NCBI RefSeq assembly: GCF_020559915.1
Contig: NZ_JAJCLZ010000011.1
Span: 35,750 to 99,749, forward strand
Length of the DNA: 64,000 nucleotides
Direction of reading: 5' to 3'
Source: Ruminococcus sp. 210702-SL.1.03
GTDB lineage: Bacteria > Bacillota > Clostridia > Oscillospirales > Ruminococcaceae
Of this stretch, positions 42,514 to 51,452 are shown one piece after another (within the stretch, counting starts at the first letter, position 1; every line of letters starts with the position of its first letter). Both the position numbers and the translations under genes were made by a program. Below the pieces are notes generated by a model. It was not told the DNA's origin. It saw nothing but the letters and a program-made list of their open reading frames with translations, and did no database searches.

Positions 42514-44066
42514 CAATCCACCTCCAATTTGCTTGTAAATTGCCTTGCCAGCACGCTTTGCGGGATAAACAGAATGTTACCACTCTGCACAGGATACTCC
42601 CATTTAAGCTGCCAGTCGATATTTGCGTGTGATAATATTTCAAATGCTGTCTTGCAAACTATAACTCCGAAGTCAAAGAACAAGTGTTCATTATTCTGTT
42701 CTATCTCATATACCTGCGAAATGCTGAGGTCCTCACCCTCCTGCACAGGATAACTCCAACTGCCGGTAGTTTCAAGGTTGGCGAAATCATTAAGAAGAAT
42801 AACGCTCTCAGCATTAGCCTTTGCATAGCGTATCACTCCAGCGTCAGCTTTAATGCTAAGCCCGAATTTGGACTCAGCGTAAGCGTTTTCCGAAATATTG
42901 TATGAAATATCGGCTGAATTTGCAATTTTGTGCTCTGTATCAGCCGAAAAACCGATAAAAAGATCAGCTTGTTCAAGAGCGGCAAAAACAGTGATTTTGT
43001 CGCTAAAATCAACTAAAACCTGACCTGACTTACGCATATCGAGTTTAGAATAGCCTTTATGCTCTGATTTGAAATGTGCCGCACCGATGAAGTTCAGCTT
43101 GTCCATTGAGGCTTTTGCTCCGAAAGTGAGCATTGCCGACAGCGGCGACCATCTTACAGACTGAGTTTTTGAAGTCCTTGCAGTTGCCTTAATTCCCAAC
43201 TTAGCAAAGTTATTGCTATCAAAGGTTACGGAATGAAGTCTGTTTAGCTTTGAAAAGTTTTCAGGAGTTTCAATGCTATCTGCAAGAAACATCTGCGGTT
43301 TGTCAGTTGATATTTCAGCGTAAGCTCCAAGCACATCAGCCAAGTGAGGCTTGACCGCCAATACACCACTGGAAAGAACATTCGCCTTTCGCTTTATGTT
43401 CAGATAACTTTCCACCTGACCCCTGCACTCAGCAAAGTCGCCGTTTTGGATAATGGCTGTGAACTCAGCTGTCGGGATCTTGTAGTGCAAACGCCAAGTG
43501 TCAAGCTTTTCCTGCGTTAAAACGCCGATGGCCGTAAGCTTGTGCTTTTGATGAGTGCGTAAATATTCTGATTGGAGAGCATTTAAGTCAGCTGAAATGT
43601 CCGTCAAGATCTTGTACGCAAGCCTTAACTTAATGCTGTCAGCCGTGTCATTTAGTATAGCGATAACAAGATTCAAACGCTCCGTCAGCTCATAAAAATA
43701 TCTGCCGTAAACAATATCCGCAGCCGCCTCGCCGTGAGTTTCAACTCCGTGGAATTCAGTCCTTCCTAGCGTTTCCTGCCAGCTCCAAACCGGATAATGG
43801 GTGTTGTACACTAGCGTGTTGAACATTCTCGCCGTCAATGGGTGATACGTTTCTGAAATTAGCATATCTGATAGCTTAAGCGGAGCATTGCACCAGCCGT
43901 GACGCAGAGCATTTGCAGTTTCATTCACTTTGTCAACAAGGTCATTCCACACCGGGTGGAAAAAGCCCGCCGTTGTGCCGCAGTTTGAAAGCACCTCGAC
44001 AGCCGCTTTCATTTGCCAGTAAGCCGCAGAGCCGTTTGACTCTTCCCAAGTCCAAGGTTTTATCAT
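42513..44066 (-). CDS. Phage tail-region protein, unknown
   Basis: The 517-residue protein begins MIKPWTWEESNGSAAYW. A helical part (to about 190) with many Trp/Tyr/His is followed by a beta-rich part in which short segments like FSADTEHKIANSADISYN recur. The last about 80 residues hold two similar stretches, SWSYPVQEGEDLSISQVYEI and KWEYPVQSGNILFIPQSV. No family was recognised. Its place between the tail-tip protein and the repeat protein suggests a baseplate or fibre part. Confidence 0.65.
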   Translation of the reverse strand: MIKPWTWEESNGSAAYWQMKAAVEVLSNCGTTAGFFHPVWNDLVDKVNETANALRHGWCNAPLKLSDMLISETYHPLTARMFNTLVYNTHYPVWSWQETLGRTEFHGVETHGEAAADIVYGRYFYELTERLNLVIAILNDTADSIKLRLAYKILTDISADLNALQSEYLRTHQKHKLTAIGVLTQEKLDTWRLHYKIPTAEFTAIIQNGDFAECRGQVESYLNIKRKANVLSSGVLAVKPHLADVLGAYAEISTDKPQMFLADSIETPENFSKLNRLHSVTFDSNNFAKLGIKATARTSKTQSVRWSPLSAMLTFGAKASMDKLNFIGAAHFKSEHKGYSKLDMRKSGQVLVDFSDKITVFAALEQADLFIGFSADTEHKIANSADISYNISENAYAESKFGLSIKADAGVIRYAKANAESVILLNDFANLETTGSWSYPVQEGEDLSISQVYEIEQNNEHLFFDFGVIVCKTAFEILSHANIDWQLKWEYPVQSGNILFIPQSVLARQFTSKLEVD

Positions 44067-44078
44067 ACCGACACCGCC

Positions 44079-45521
44079 TTAACCGAACTTCGCGATAGAC
44101 GCACCTGTGTAAATATTCTTCTGCGTTGTGTTGCGGACAATGTATGCCGTGTTGTCCGAAAACTTGAAGAAAATGCCGTTGTAGCCCTGCTTTGCACGAA
44201 ACTCTCCGCTCTCGTTAGCAGGGTCGGAATTGCCTATCCAAAGTCCGTCAGTGAACTTTTTGACTAAACCATAGTCAGCGTCCTTGCCTGAACCCGAACC
44301 CAACTGAATGAAAGGATAATCCTCGCCGCTTGTTGTGTAGCCGAACCTAAGTTTAAGCTCGCCCGAACTATTGAACACATCAAATCCACGGCTGGTCATC
44401 TCGCTGTATCCATCAATGCTTTCGGGCGTGCCTGCATAGTATCTGCCGCCATATATCGTAGAATCGCCGGTCATATACACATTGCCGTACTCATCAACCT
44501 TGAAATTTCCGCCAATGTCTATCTTTCCGCCGTCAATAGTGACATTACCTACAAATTTGTAGTCTGAAGTCACTGGGTCGAAATATATCCTATCAGTAAA
44601 ATTTCCGTTTTCATCTGCTGATTTCATCGAAAATTTATCAGCGTTTAAGACCACCTTTGCACCACCGTCTGAGCGAGTAACAGACAGACCCTCTTCCGCA
44701 CCTATCCTAACGCCGTAATATCTTTTGCTCTGAGGAACAGTGTTCTCAGCTTCTTGGGCGGCGTCACGTTCAAGTGTCTTTGACGGGTTATCTACTTCAA
44801 GCTCCACGTTTTTTGACGAGAACGGCTGTCGCTTAATGCCTATGATACGCACACTTTCGTGTATATCAAGCCTTGCAAAATCAAACTGCACCTCATCACC
44901 AAGCGAGATATTATCGGGCTGATAGAGCGTGCAGGAGTAGGAATTTTCAGCACTGGTGCAGTCTGTGGTTTTAGATACTGATACAACATTGCTGTCGGTA
45001 AGAGGACGAACTTTCTCACTCCCTCTGTGCTTTTTCATAGACACATAATATTGATGAAACTCGACTTCGTAGCCAAAAAGTTCCGCCAAATCTAATACAA
45101 CAGCTCTGACAGTTGACGTACTCGGGATAGAGAACGCCTTGACCTCAGTATCGGGAATATCTCCGCAGGAAAAGCCTGTGCCGCCAAGCAGTTTTGTGAG
45201 CGTTTCTTTGAGTGTGCCGTTGTTTGCAAAGTACGCAAGCTTGCAGTCAGTAAGGCGATATGAGATATGCTCGCACTCAAATGCCGCTTGATAAATGCCG
45301 TTTTGCAGGCTTTTCTTTATCGAAACTATATCGTAAAAATCGTTCTCGAACTCAGCAACATATTTTATCTTATCGCTTACACTTGCCACATCGCCACGCA
45401 GGAGAACCTCAAAACTTAGCGTTTTCTCGGTGGTCAGCTTTTCTTCAGACGTGCAGGACAGCACTTTTCTAATGTCAGCAATGTGCGTATTATCCACAGT
45501 CCTAAGAATTATCTCAGCCAA
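44079..45521 (-). CDS. Phage tail-tip (Tal-like) minor structural protein
   Basis: The 480-residue protein starts with the prophage tail-tip domain (MAEIILRTVDNTHIADI, with YVAEFENDFYDIVSI and FECEHISYRLTD, about 1-240). That domain forms the tail-tip hub in siphoviruses. A middle region, with beta-type repeats such as NVTIDGGKIDIGGNFKVD and GNVYMTGDSTIYGG, is fibre-like. The C-terminal region ends in VRNTTQKNIYTGASIAKFG. No endopeptidase motif was seen. It follows the tape measure gene directly. Confidence 0.88.
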   Translation of the reverse strand: MAEIILRTVDNTHIADIRKVLSCTSEEKLTTEKTLSFEVLLRGDVASVSDKIKYVAEFENDFYDIVSIKKSLQNGIYQAAFECEHISYRLTDCKLAYFANNGTLKETLTKLLGGTGFSCGDIPDTEVKAFSIPSTSTVRAVVLDLAELFGYEVEFHQYYVSMKKHRGSEKVRPLTDSNVVSVSKTTDCTSAENSYSCTLYQPDNISLGDEVQFDFARLDIHESVRIIGIKRQPFSSKNVELEVDNPSKTLERDAAQEAENTVPQSKRYYGVRIGAEEGLSVTRSDGGAKVVLNADKFSMKSADENGNFTDRIYFDPVTSDYKFVGNVTIDGGKIDIGGNFKVDEYGNVYMTGDSTIYGGRYYAGTPESIDGYSEMTSRGFDVFNSSGELKLRFGYTTSGEDYPFIQLGSGSGKDADYGLVKKFTDGLWIGNSDPANESGEFRAKQGYNGIFFKFSDNTAYIVRNTTQKNIYTGASIAKFG

Positions 45522-48266
45522 TTATGTCACTCCCAATGCTCGTTTACAGCTTTGATTTCTGCCGCTTTGGATATGGCTAGATGCGGCGGTTATCTCACGT
45601 CCGTCAAGGTAGAGCGGTACGCTAACGTTTACACCAAAAGCACCATTTGAATTGCCTGCGTTTCCTGCAAACTCAAACCTAGTCTGCACATTCATAGCGT
45701 CATTCGTAATGTCACGAAAAGCCTTGTTCATGCTCTTTCGTGCGTCATCAAGCGAATCGGTCATTCCCTCTTCCAAACCAAGACCCATATATCCGCCAAT
45801 CTCGGCGAACACCTTTGACGGCGAGTGAATGCCTAGAAAGTCCTTTACTCCGTCAACAATGCCAGAGAAAAATCCCTCGACCTGATCCCGAAAATATCCC
45901 GCCATACTCTGTATGCCGTTCCAAACGCCGCTGACTATGTTCTTGCCGATGTCCCAAAACTTGCTTGGCAGGTCTGAAAGAGCGTTTACCGCAGTGCTTG
46001 CAAAACTCTGCATATTGCTTTTTATGGACGTGATCGCATTTGAACCAAAGTCCTTTATCTTGCCGAAAATGTTAGTAAAAATGCCGCCTATCTTCGCAGG
46101 CAGTCCGCTGAAAACGCTTGTGATGTTGGAAAATATGCTTGAAACTGTGCTTGACAAACTTGACTTTATATTGCTCCAAGCACTTTTAACACCCGATGAA
46201 ACATTGCTCCAAAGGTCGCTCAAAAAGTTCACAATAGGCGAGAAAATATCCATAATTGCAGAAATGAGTGAGGATACAATGTCCGTAAGAAAGTCCCAAA
46301 TGCCGTTCCAAGCCGATTTCACACTGCTTGTTATGCTTTTCCATAGGTCAACGAAAAATGCCTTTATTGCGTTCCAAGCTTTTGAGGTAGCGTCAGTGAT
46401 AATATTCCACAATTCTGAGAAAAAGTCCACCAAGCCGCTTAGAGGTTCGGTTATTGCCTCCAATATCTGCGGAATTATCTCCACCAACTGCGGCAGAGTC
46501 TGCAAAAGCCCTTCTATTATGGCGAGCATTATCTGAACTGCTGTGTCAAGTATCAGCGGCAGATTGTTTATGACAAATTCCACTATGCTTTGGATTATCT
46601 GCGGAAGAGCGTCTATGAGGACTGGCAAAGCTTGAATTATGCCGTCTGCCAGACCTTGGATAAGCAAGAGCGCCGCCTCTAATATCTGATCCATATTTTC
46701 AAGCAAAGTCTGAACTATGGTCACAATGCACTGGACTATGGCAGGGATAAGCTCTGGCAGAGCCTCTCCAAGTCCTGCGGCGAGTGTCACTATCATCTGA
46801 ACTGCCGCCTCTGTTATGGCAGGCAGGTTCTCTACAATGCCGTTTGTGAGTGCAAGTATCAGCTGAATTGCTCCGTCTGTTAAAGCTGGCAGTGCTTGAA
46901 TTATGCCGTCAATGAGTGCAGACAAGATCTGCTGTGCCGCAGTTATGAGCATTGGCAGATTATCGATTATTCCGCTTACAAGGCTTGTGATTATCTCTGG
47001 TGCACTGGCTGAAACCGAAGAAATGATGTTAGACAGCAAATCTAAGAATTTGGGCACGGCACTTGAAACGCTGTCTATTATGTCAGACATGCCGTTTCTG
47101 AGCGTATCTGCGGCGTTTTCTTCTCCTGTGATAAGGCCTGTAAGTCCGTGCATAACGTCTGTAAAGCCGGGTAACAGTTCTGACGAGATAGAATTTTTAA
47201 CTCCCGTGAAAGCACCCTTTAAATCTGTTAGTGCGTCTTCATAGTTGGCAGATGCCTTTACAGCGTCCTCGCTCATAACAAGTCCCAAGTCGTGAGCATT
47301 TTGGCGTAAAGCGTTTGTATCTTCAGCGGTTGAGTTTAGCAAAGCACCAAGGTCAGTTGCCGAACCGCCAAGCAGGTCATTTGCGACAGCGGCACGCTCA
47401 GATTCGTTGTCCATATTTTGCAGACCTGCGATGACTTCGGCGAAAACATCTTCTCTTGACTTATTCTGCAAGTCCTCTATGGAGATACCCAATCTGCTGA
47501 ACTTTTCGACAGCAGTAGCACTGCCGCCTGCCGCATCGTCAACGTTGTTGTTCAGCTTTTTCATCCAAGTGGAGAGCGAATCGGCACTTGCACCGTTTCG
47601 GTCAAGGACGTAGCTCCACTCCTGAAATGCAGTAGAACCCATACCTGCCGCCTGACTTGCTTTGTCTATTTCATCGCCTGCGGCGGCAGTGTCATTTACC
47701 ATACTAACTATCTCTTTGCCGGCGGCAACTGCGGCAGCACCGATAGCGGCTATTGAGGCGGCTGCTGCTGCACCTATGGTTTTCACAACAGAACCAAATT
47801 TCTCGAAATGCCCCGATGAGTTCTCAGTTTCCTCGCCCACGTCCTCCATATCGTCGGCAAGCTTATCTGCGTTGTCGCCTGCGTTATCCATAGCATTTGC
47901 GGCATCGTTCAGAGCCTTTTTATTGCCGTCCAGTTCACGCTCCATATTGTTGAGTTCTGCCTCAGCGTTATTCAGCTTTATCTGCCAGTTCTGAGTACGC
48001 TTGTCCGTTTCGCCAAAGGACTTTGACGCATTATCGAGTGCATTTTTCAGCACTTCGACCTTTTCTTTCTGCTGAGTAATCTGCTTGTTGAGCACTTCAT
48101 TCTTGGCAGTAAGAGCGGACACACTGTTGTCATTCTTGCCGAACTGCGACTCTGCCAGTTTCATTTCCGAACCCAGCACTTTGAATGATAAGTTTATATC
48201 CGCCAGTGCTTTCTTGAAGTCCTTTTCGCCCTCTAGTCCCAGCTTTACTCCTAGTTTGTCTGACAT
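45522..48266 (-). CDS. Phage tail tape measure protein
   Basis: The 914-residue protein sets tail length. The N-terminal part is coiled coil (about 35-150), followed by a family segment (about 185-360, with GSATDLGALLN) and a long hydrophobic region (about 410-640). This region is made of similar short units such as DGIIQALPALTDGAIQLI and NGIVENLPAITEAAVQMI. The C-terminal part carries LGIHSPSKVFAEIGGYMGLG, a common tape-measure motif. GGAGGTGAC is the ribosome site. Two terminators stand directly upstream and end the radical SAM cargo, so transcription into this gene must read through them or start elsewhere. Confidence 0.95.
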   Translation of the reverse strand: MSDKLGVKLGLEGEKDFKKALADINLSFKVLGSEMKLAESQFGKNDNSVSALTAKNEVLNKQITQQKEKVEVLKNALDNASKSFGETDKRTQNWQIKLNNAEAELNNMERELDGNKKALNDAANAMDNAGDNADKLADDMEDVGEETENSSGHFEKFGSVVKTIGAAAAASIAAIGAAAVAAGKEIVSMVNDTAAAGDEIDKASQAAGMGSTAFQEWSYVLDRNGASADSLSTWMKKLNNNVDDAAGGSATAVEKFSRLGISIEDLQNKSREDVFAEVIAGLQNMDNESERAAVANDLLGGSATDLGALLNSTAEDTNALRQNAHDLGLVMSEDAVKASANYEDALTDLKGAFTGVKNSISSELLPGFTDVMHGLTGLITGEENAADTLRNGMSDIIDSVSSAVPKFLDLLSNIISSVSASAPEIITSLVSGIIDNLPMLITAAQQILSALIDGIIQALPALTDGAIQLILALTNGIVENLPAITEAAVQMIVTLAAGLGEALPELIPAIVQCIVTIVQTLLENMDQILEAALLLIQGLADGIIQALPVLIDALPQIIQSIVEFVINNLPLILDTAVQIMLAIIEGLLQTLPQLVEIIPQILEAITEPLSGLVDFFSELWNIITDATSKAWNAIKAFFVDLWKSITSSVKSAWNGIWDFLTDIVSSLISAIMDIFSPIVNFLSDLWSNVSSGVKSAWSNIKSSLSSTVSSIFSNITSVFSGLPAKIGGIFTNIFGKIKDFGSNAITSIKSNMQSFASTAVNALSDLPSKFWDIGKNIVSGVWNGIQSMAGYFRDQVEGFFSGIVDGVKDFLGIHSPSKVFAEIGGYMGLGLEEGMTDSLDDARKSMNKAFRDITNDAMNVQTRFEFAGNAGNSNGAFGVNVSVPLYLDGREITAASSHIQSGRNQSCKRALGVT

Positions 48267-48293
48267 TCTGCGTCACCTCCTTGAAATGGGCAT

Positions 48294-48317
48294 AAAAAAA
48301 AAGAGCCGTTTGGCTCT
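48294..48317 (-). terminator. Second tandem terminator before the tape measure gene
   Basis: AGAGCC (48302-48307) pairs with GGCTCT (48312-48317); nine T follow on the minus strand. Confidence 0.85.
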
Positions 48318-48323
48318 AGGTAT

Positions 48324-48355
48324 GAAAAAAGGAGCAGCCGTAGTGGGTGCTCCTT
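48324..48355 (-). terminator. First tandem terminator after the radical SAM cargo
   Basis: AAGGAGCA (48329-48336) faces TGCTCCTT (48348-48355); TTTTTTC follows on the minus strand. Together with the hairpin at 48294 it closes the cargo unit. Confidence 0.85.
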
Positions 48356-48385
48356 GGGTGTGTTAACTGCTTGATAAACTGGAAT

Positions 48386-48662
48386 TTATTTGTTTTTTAT
48401 AATTCTATTTCTTATTCTCCAAACAACCATCCATATACTATATGGTGTTAGCAATATAAGGACAAATTGAGATATAAAACCTATAGTATGAATCATTGGA
48501 AGGTATATTAACGTTAAAAGGAGTATTGAAAATAGAACAGTTAAAATGGTATGGAACTTGTACTTATTAAAATAAAAGGCCCTGCGTAAAAATTGACATT
48601 ATTATTCCAGTTAAAAACATAATTCCAAAAATAACAATGATTATAAATATTGCTTTTTCCAT
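48386..48662 (-). pseudogene. Small membrane-protein gene broken by one frameshift
   Basis: An ATG at 48662 opens MEKAIFIIIVIFGIMFLTG..., which stops after 31 codons. Moving one base on at the run ATTTTTACG (about 48593) restores an open frame: ...RRAFYFNKYKFH, then a second and a third hydrophobic segment, ending VWRIRNRIIKNK at a TAA (48388-48386). The total of 277 bases is one base more than a whole number of codons. The joined product would be about 91 residues with three membrane segments. AT content is far above its neighbours. It is either a real mutation or a homopolymer read error. Confidence 0.6.
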
Positions 48663-48691
48663 TTTTTATTCAGTTCCTAACAAATTTCTGT

Positions 48692-49600
48692 TTAACGATT
48701 TCTTTTTCCGGTATTTTCTGTCCCACGGATTTCCTCATGATAGAAATAATCCACGATCACCGGATGCCCCTGCGGGACTCTGCCATAAGGCATTTCATTA
48801 TCCACAAAGGGACAATCATACTTCTTAGCCATTTCCTCAGCTTTTACTTCAAGTGCTTCAAAGTAGCTGCGGTTATGCTTGTTATAGATCTCATCGTAAA
48901 GCGGTACAAGATCAGGATGTTTTCCGGCGATATAATCCATAATCGTCTTCTTGAAACCGCCTCGAAGATTGAGATTTTCGAGCCAGAACAGATCGCACTG
49001 ATCCTTTACCCGCTCAAAGATCGCTTCAAAGTCCGTGATACCGGGAAATACCGGGGATACGAAACAGACTGTACGGATACCTGCATCATATACCTGCTTC
49101 ATAGCAGCGATGCGCCGCTCAATGCTCGAAGCAGAGTCCATATCGTTCTTGAAATCTTCATCCAGTGTGTTGATCGACCATGAAACGGTCACTCGTCCAA
49201 GCTTCTTCAGCAAATCAATATCCCGTACCACAAGATCAGACTTTGTGCAGATCAGAATATCTGCGTCACTGCCGATCAGCTGCTCCAGAAGTTTTCTGGT
49301 ATTCCCGAATTGCTCTTCCTGTGGATTGTAGCCATCCGTCACAGAACCGACGACCACACGCTGTCCGGCATATTTCTTCGGATTTTTAATTTCCGGCCAA
49401 TGCTTCACATCAAGGAAAGTGCCCCATTCCTCCGTGTGTCCGGTAAAGCGCTTCATAAAAGAAGCATAGCAATACTTGCAGGCATGTGTACAGCCTACAT
49501 AAGGATTGACCGAGTAACCGCCTACCGGCAGACTGGACTTGGTCATGATGTTCTTTGTTTCCACCTCACGAATGAGGATGCCATCGATTACTTCTGCCAT
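48692..49600 (-). CDS. Radical SAM protein of SPL-like type (mobile pair protein)
   Basis: The 302-residue enzyme has the radical SAM cluster CTHACKYCY (at about 33-41), preceded by GGYSVNPYVG, which is the SPL/Rv2578c-like layout. Further blocks are VVGSVTDGYNPQEE, ILICTKSDLVVRDIDLL and SWSINTLDEDF. It overlaps the previous radical SAM gene by 13 bases, so the two are co-translated. The set MarR, radical SAM A, radical SAM B corresponds to what is named a radical SAM mobile pair in automatic annotation; its reaction is unknown. Confidence 0.88.
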   Translation of the reverse strand: MAEVIDGILIREVETKNIMTKSSLPVGGYSVNPYVGCTHACKYCYASFMKRFTGHTEEWGTFLDVKHWPEIKNPKKYAGQRVVVGSVTDGYNPQEEQFGNTRKLLEQLIGSDADILICTKSDLVVRDIDLLKKLGRVTVSWSINTLDEDFKNDMDSASSIERRIAAMKQVYDAGIRTVCFVSPVFPGITDFEAIFERVKDQCDLFWLENLNLRGGFKKTIMDYIAGKHPDLVPLYDEIYNKHNRSYFEALEVKAEEMAKKYDCPFVDNEMPYGRVPQGHPVIVDYFYHEEIRGTENTGKRNR

Positions 49601-50289
49601 GATCTCTGTACCTCTAACACTTTGTTGAATTCCTCCGGCATTTCCTGAATCATATTTTCATTCCCTATGATAGGGACAAGGTCTTCCTTCATAAACACCG
49701 GAATGCCAAGTGCGTGTGCCTGATCCGTCAGAGACCATGTCCATTCCGGCTCCGTATGAATCTTCCTGCTCTGAGCCCCGGTCATAGTGCCGACAACGAT
49801 CCAGTTGATTCCGGAAAGGTCAACTGTGCCGGGATCGTCGAATAACGGCTCAAAGGTAACATGGTAATGTTTTGCTCTGACATTTTTCCGAAGGGCGTCG
49901 ATACGCCACAGTTCGGCTTTCCTCGTCACCGTAACGCCAAACCATGCGTTTTCCAGATCGGTATCAAAATCCAGCAGATCAGGTCGTTTGGTCAGAAACA
50001 GGAACTGATGCTGTGGATTTTCACGGATCTTTGCAAATACCTCGTCTCTCCATTCCGGCTTCCATCCGGAGAGATCGCTCATGCCGGTAAGAAGAAAGTT
50101 TTGCGGACGTTTCTTTTCCATCCTCTTGAGCTTGCCCGGAAAGAACTCAGGATCAGCGAAGTCATCAATCATATGCCAGCGTTTCACGTTGTTGCGGGCA
50201 TAGCAATATGCACACCCCACTGTGCAGCCAATGACGATATTCATGTTCTGAATCTGATCTTTGATACAAATACTCATGACTTCTGCCAC
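49588..50289 (-). CDS. Radical SAM protein, DUF5131/phage Gp37-Gp68-like (mobile pair protein)
   Basis: The 233-residue protein has the cluster CTVGCAYCYARN at about 22-33 (IGCTVGC), then FLLTGMSDLSGWKPEW, FLFLTKRPDLL and WFGVTVTRKAE, then GINWIVVGTMTGAQSRK. These match the DUF5131 group of radical SAM-like proteins often found in phages and mobile elements. It overlaps the MarR gene by 16 bases and the next radical SAM gene by 13. Substrate and product are not known. Confidence 0.85.
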   Translation of the reverse strand: MAEVMSICIKDQIQNMNIVIGCTVGCAYCYARNNVKRWHMIDDFADPEFFPGKLKRMEKKRPQNFLLTGMSDLSGWKPEWRDEVFAKIRENPQHQFLFLTKRPDLLDFDTDLENAWFGVTVTRKAELWRIDALRKNVRAKHYHVTFEPLFDDPGTVDLSGINWIVVGTMTGAQSRKIHTEPEWTWSLTDQAHALGIPVFMKEDLVPIIGNENMIQEMPEEFNKVLEVQRSWQK

Positions 50290-50711
50290 TCCTCAAGATT
50301 CTTTCTGATGCGGTCGAGGCATTCCTCAAACCGAGTTATTTCTTCCTCTGAAAAACCTTTGTAGTAAACACTGCCCATCTCATCAGATACAGAATCGTAC
50401 TCGCCCTTTAAGGCATGTGCTTTCTCAGTCAGAAACAGGAGTGTTTTCCTTTTGTCCGTTTCAGACTGAACACGGCTTATCAGCCCTTGATTTTCCATTC
50501 TTTCCAGCATCGTAGTAAGAGATGTTATCGCTAATCCGCATTTAGTCGAGAGTGACCTGATTGAGATACCATCCTCCTGCCACAGCACATAAAGAATGCG
50601 CCCCTGGGCTCCATTGAACGCATCAATATTCTTTTCGCTGAGAATCTTCTCAAAAATCCGGTCTCCAAGTTGTTTTATTTTGGTGACAAGAAATCCTCCA
50701 TTCATTTCCAT
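50274..50711 (-). CDS. MarR-type regulator of the radical SAM cargo
   Basis: The 145-residue protein has the MarR winged helix with GRILYVLWQEDGISIRSLS, the recognition helix LAITSLTTMLERMENQGLI and the wing SRVQSETDKRKTLLFL. M1 at 50711 has AGGAG seven bases upstream. Its promoter lies in a 10-bp inverted repeat, so it very likely represses the cargo unit and itself. The unit can be expressed independently of the late phage operon. Confidence 0.92.
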   Translation of the reverse strand: MEMNGGFLVTKIKQLGDRIFEKILSEKNIDAFNGAQGRILYVLWQEDGISIRSLSTKCGLAITSLTTMLERMENQGLISRVQSETDKRKTLLFLTEKAHALKGEYDSVSDEMGSVYYKGFSEEEITRFEECLDRIRKNLEEWQKS

Positions 50712-50721
50712 ACAAAAGCTC

Positions 50722-50769
50722 CTATATAGTAGTTTATTAGATTATACTATATAGAAGCTTTGTTGTCAA
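50722..50769 (-). promoter_or_regulatory. Promoter and MarR operator of the radical SAM cargo
   Basis: On the minus strand TTGACA (50769-50764), a 17-base spacer and TATAAT (50746-50741) match the consensus. An inverted repeat CTATATAGTA (50722-50731) and TACTATATAG (50745-50754) covers the -10 and the start site, a fitting MarR site. Confidence 0.88.
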
Positions 50770-50877
50770 GAGCTTTTTCAAAAAATATTCTGTACAAATT
50801 CCGATTTGTCGAGCAGACCAAATACCCTTATAAATCCATTATACCACATCTTTTAACCCAATACAACCCCACGATCG

Positions 50878-51452
50878 TCATATCCCCCTAGGAATGACCT
50901 CATCAATAAACACCTCACGCTTAGCCTTAGCCAGCCCGTTCCACTGCTTGTAGATCTCCCACTGGTCGAGCAATTCGCCGATAGGCATAAGCCATACTTC
51001 ACGTTCGCTCCTGCCAAGAAGAGTAACACCGTAGAATATAAGTCGGGCAAATGATTCCTCATCACTTACCCGACCTGCGTGTTTTTTGTCGGAGTTTCCT
51101 CGCTTTCGACCTCACGCTTTGTGCCCTTGTACATCGCCTGCATAATGGCGTCCTTGTATTTTGCAAGATCATACGGAGAAGTCATAAGTTCCACAAATTC
51201 AGCCGTCAGCATTTCTCGCTTATCATCAGGATACCGCAAATTGTGTATCTCCACACCCTGATTAGCCAGCAGACAGATAAGATAAGTTACCTCATCAATA
51301 GCTTTCTCAAAATTCTCCGCCTGCATAAGCTTGTCGCCAAGATTAGAAAGCCCTCCGTAACGCTTTGCTATCTCTTTTGTAGCCCTCGTTGTAAGGACTA
51401 ATTCGTATTCATTTCCGCCTATCTCAATAACCGCACTTCTGTCATTCACCAT
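50878..51452 (-). CDS. Tail assembly chaperone gpGT, made by -1 frameshift
   Basis: Reading through gpG and shifting back one base at A AAA AAC (51087-51081) opens a 63-residue extension after the gpG stop. It runs VSDEESFARLIFYGV..., then EREVWLMPIGELLDQWEIYKQW, to ...FIDEVIPRGI and a TGA at 50880-50878. The two-product arrangement is conserved in siphoviruses: gpG alone and gpGT in a fixed ratio, both needed to assemble the tail on the tape measure. The extension has no ribosome site of its own. The 70-residue frame at 50853-51065 is a shadow in another frame. Confidence 0.82.
51066..51452 (-). CDS. Tail assembly chaperone gpG
   Basis: The 128-residue protein starts MVNDRSAVIEIGGNEYEL at 51452 with GGAGG six bases upstream and ends TPTKNTQVG. 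Its end carries the slippery site for the gpGT product. The fold is typical of the tail-chaperone gene between major tail protein and tape measure. It overlaps the major tail protein gene by 11 bases. The open frame to 51521 is longer than the real gene. Confidence 0.88.
   Translation of the reverse strand: MVNDRSAVIEIGGNEYELVLTTRATKEIAKRYGGLSNLGDKLMQAENFEKAIDEVTYLICLLANQGVEIHNLRYPDDKREMLTAEFVELMTSPYDLAKYKDAIMQAMYKGTKREVESEETPTKNTQVG
51081..51087 (-). other. Canonical -1 slippery heptamer A AAA AAC
   Basis: In the gpG frame the codons read ACA AAA AAC ACG; the heptamer A AAA AAC allows both tRNAs to slip back and re-pair. It stands 15 bases before the gpG stop. Confidence 0.85.

Noticed and set aside
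48650..49183. 177-codon plus-strand frame opposite the radical SAM gene
   Set aside because: Antisense shadow; the minus strand has the radical SAM cluster and overlapping start-stop coupling.
50853..51065. 70-codon frame after gpG
   Set aside because: It is in the wrong frame; the phage-like sequence EVWLMPIGELLDQW is in the -1 frame reached through the slippery site.
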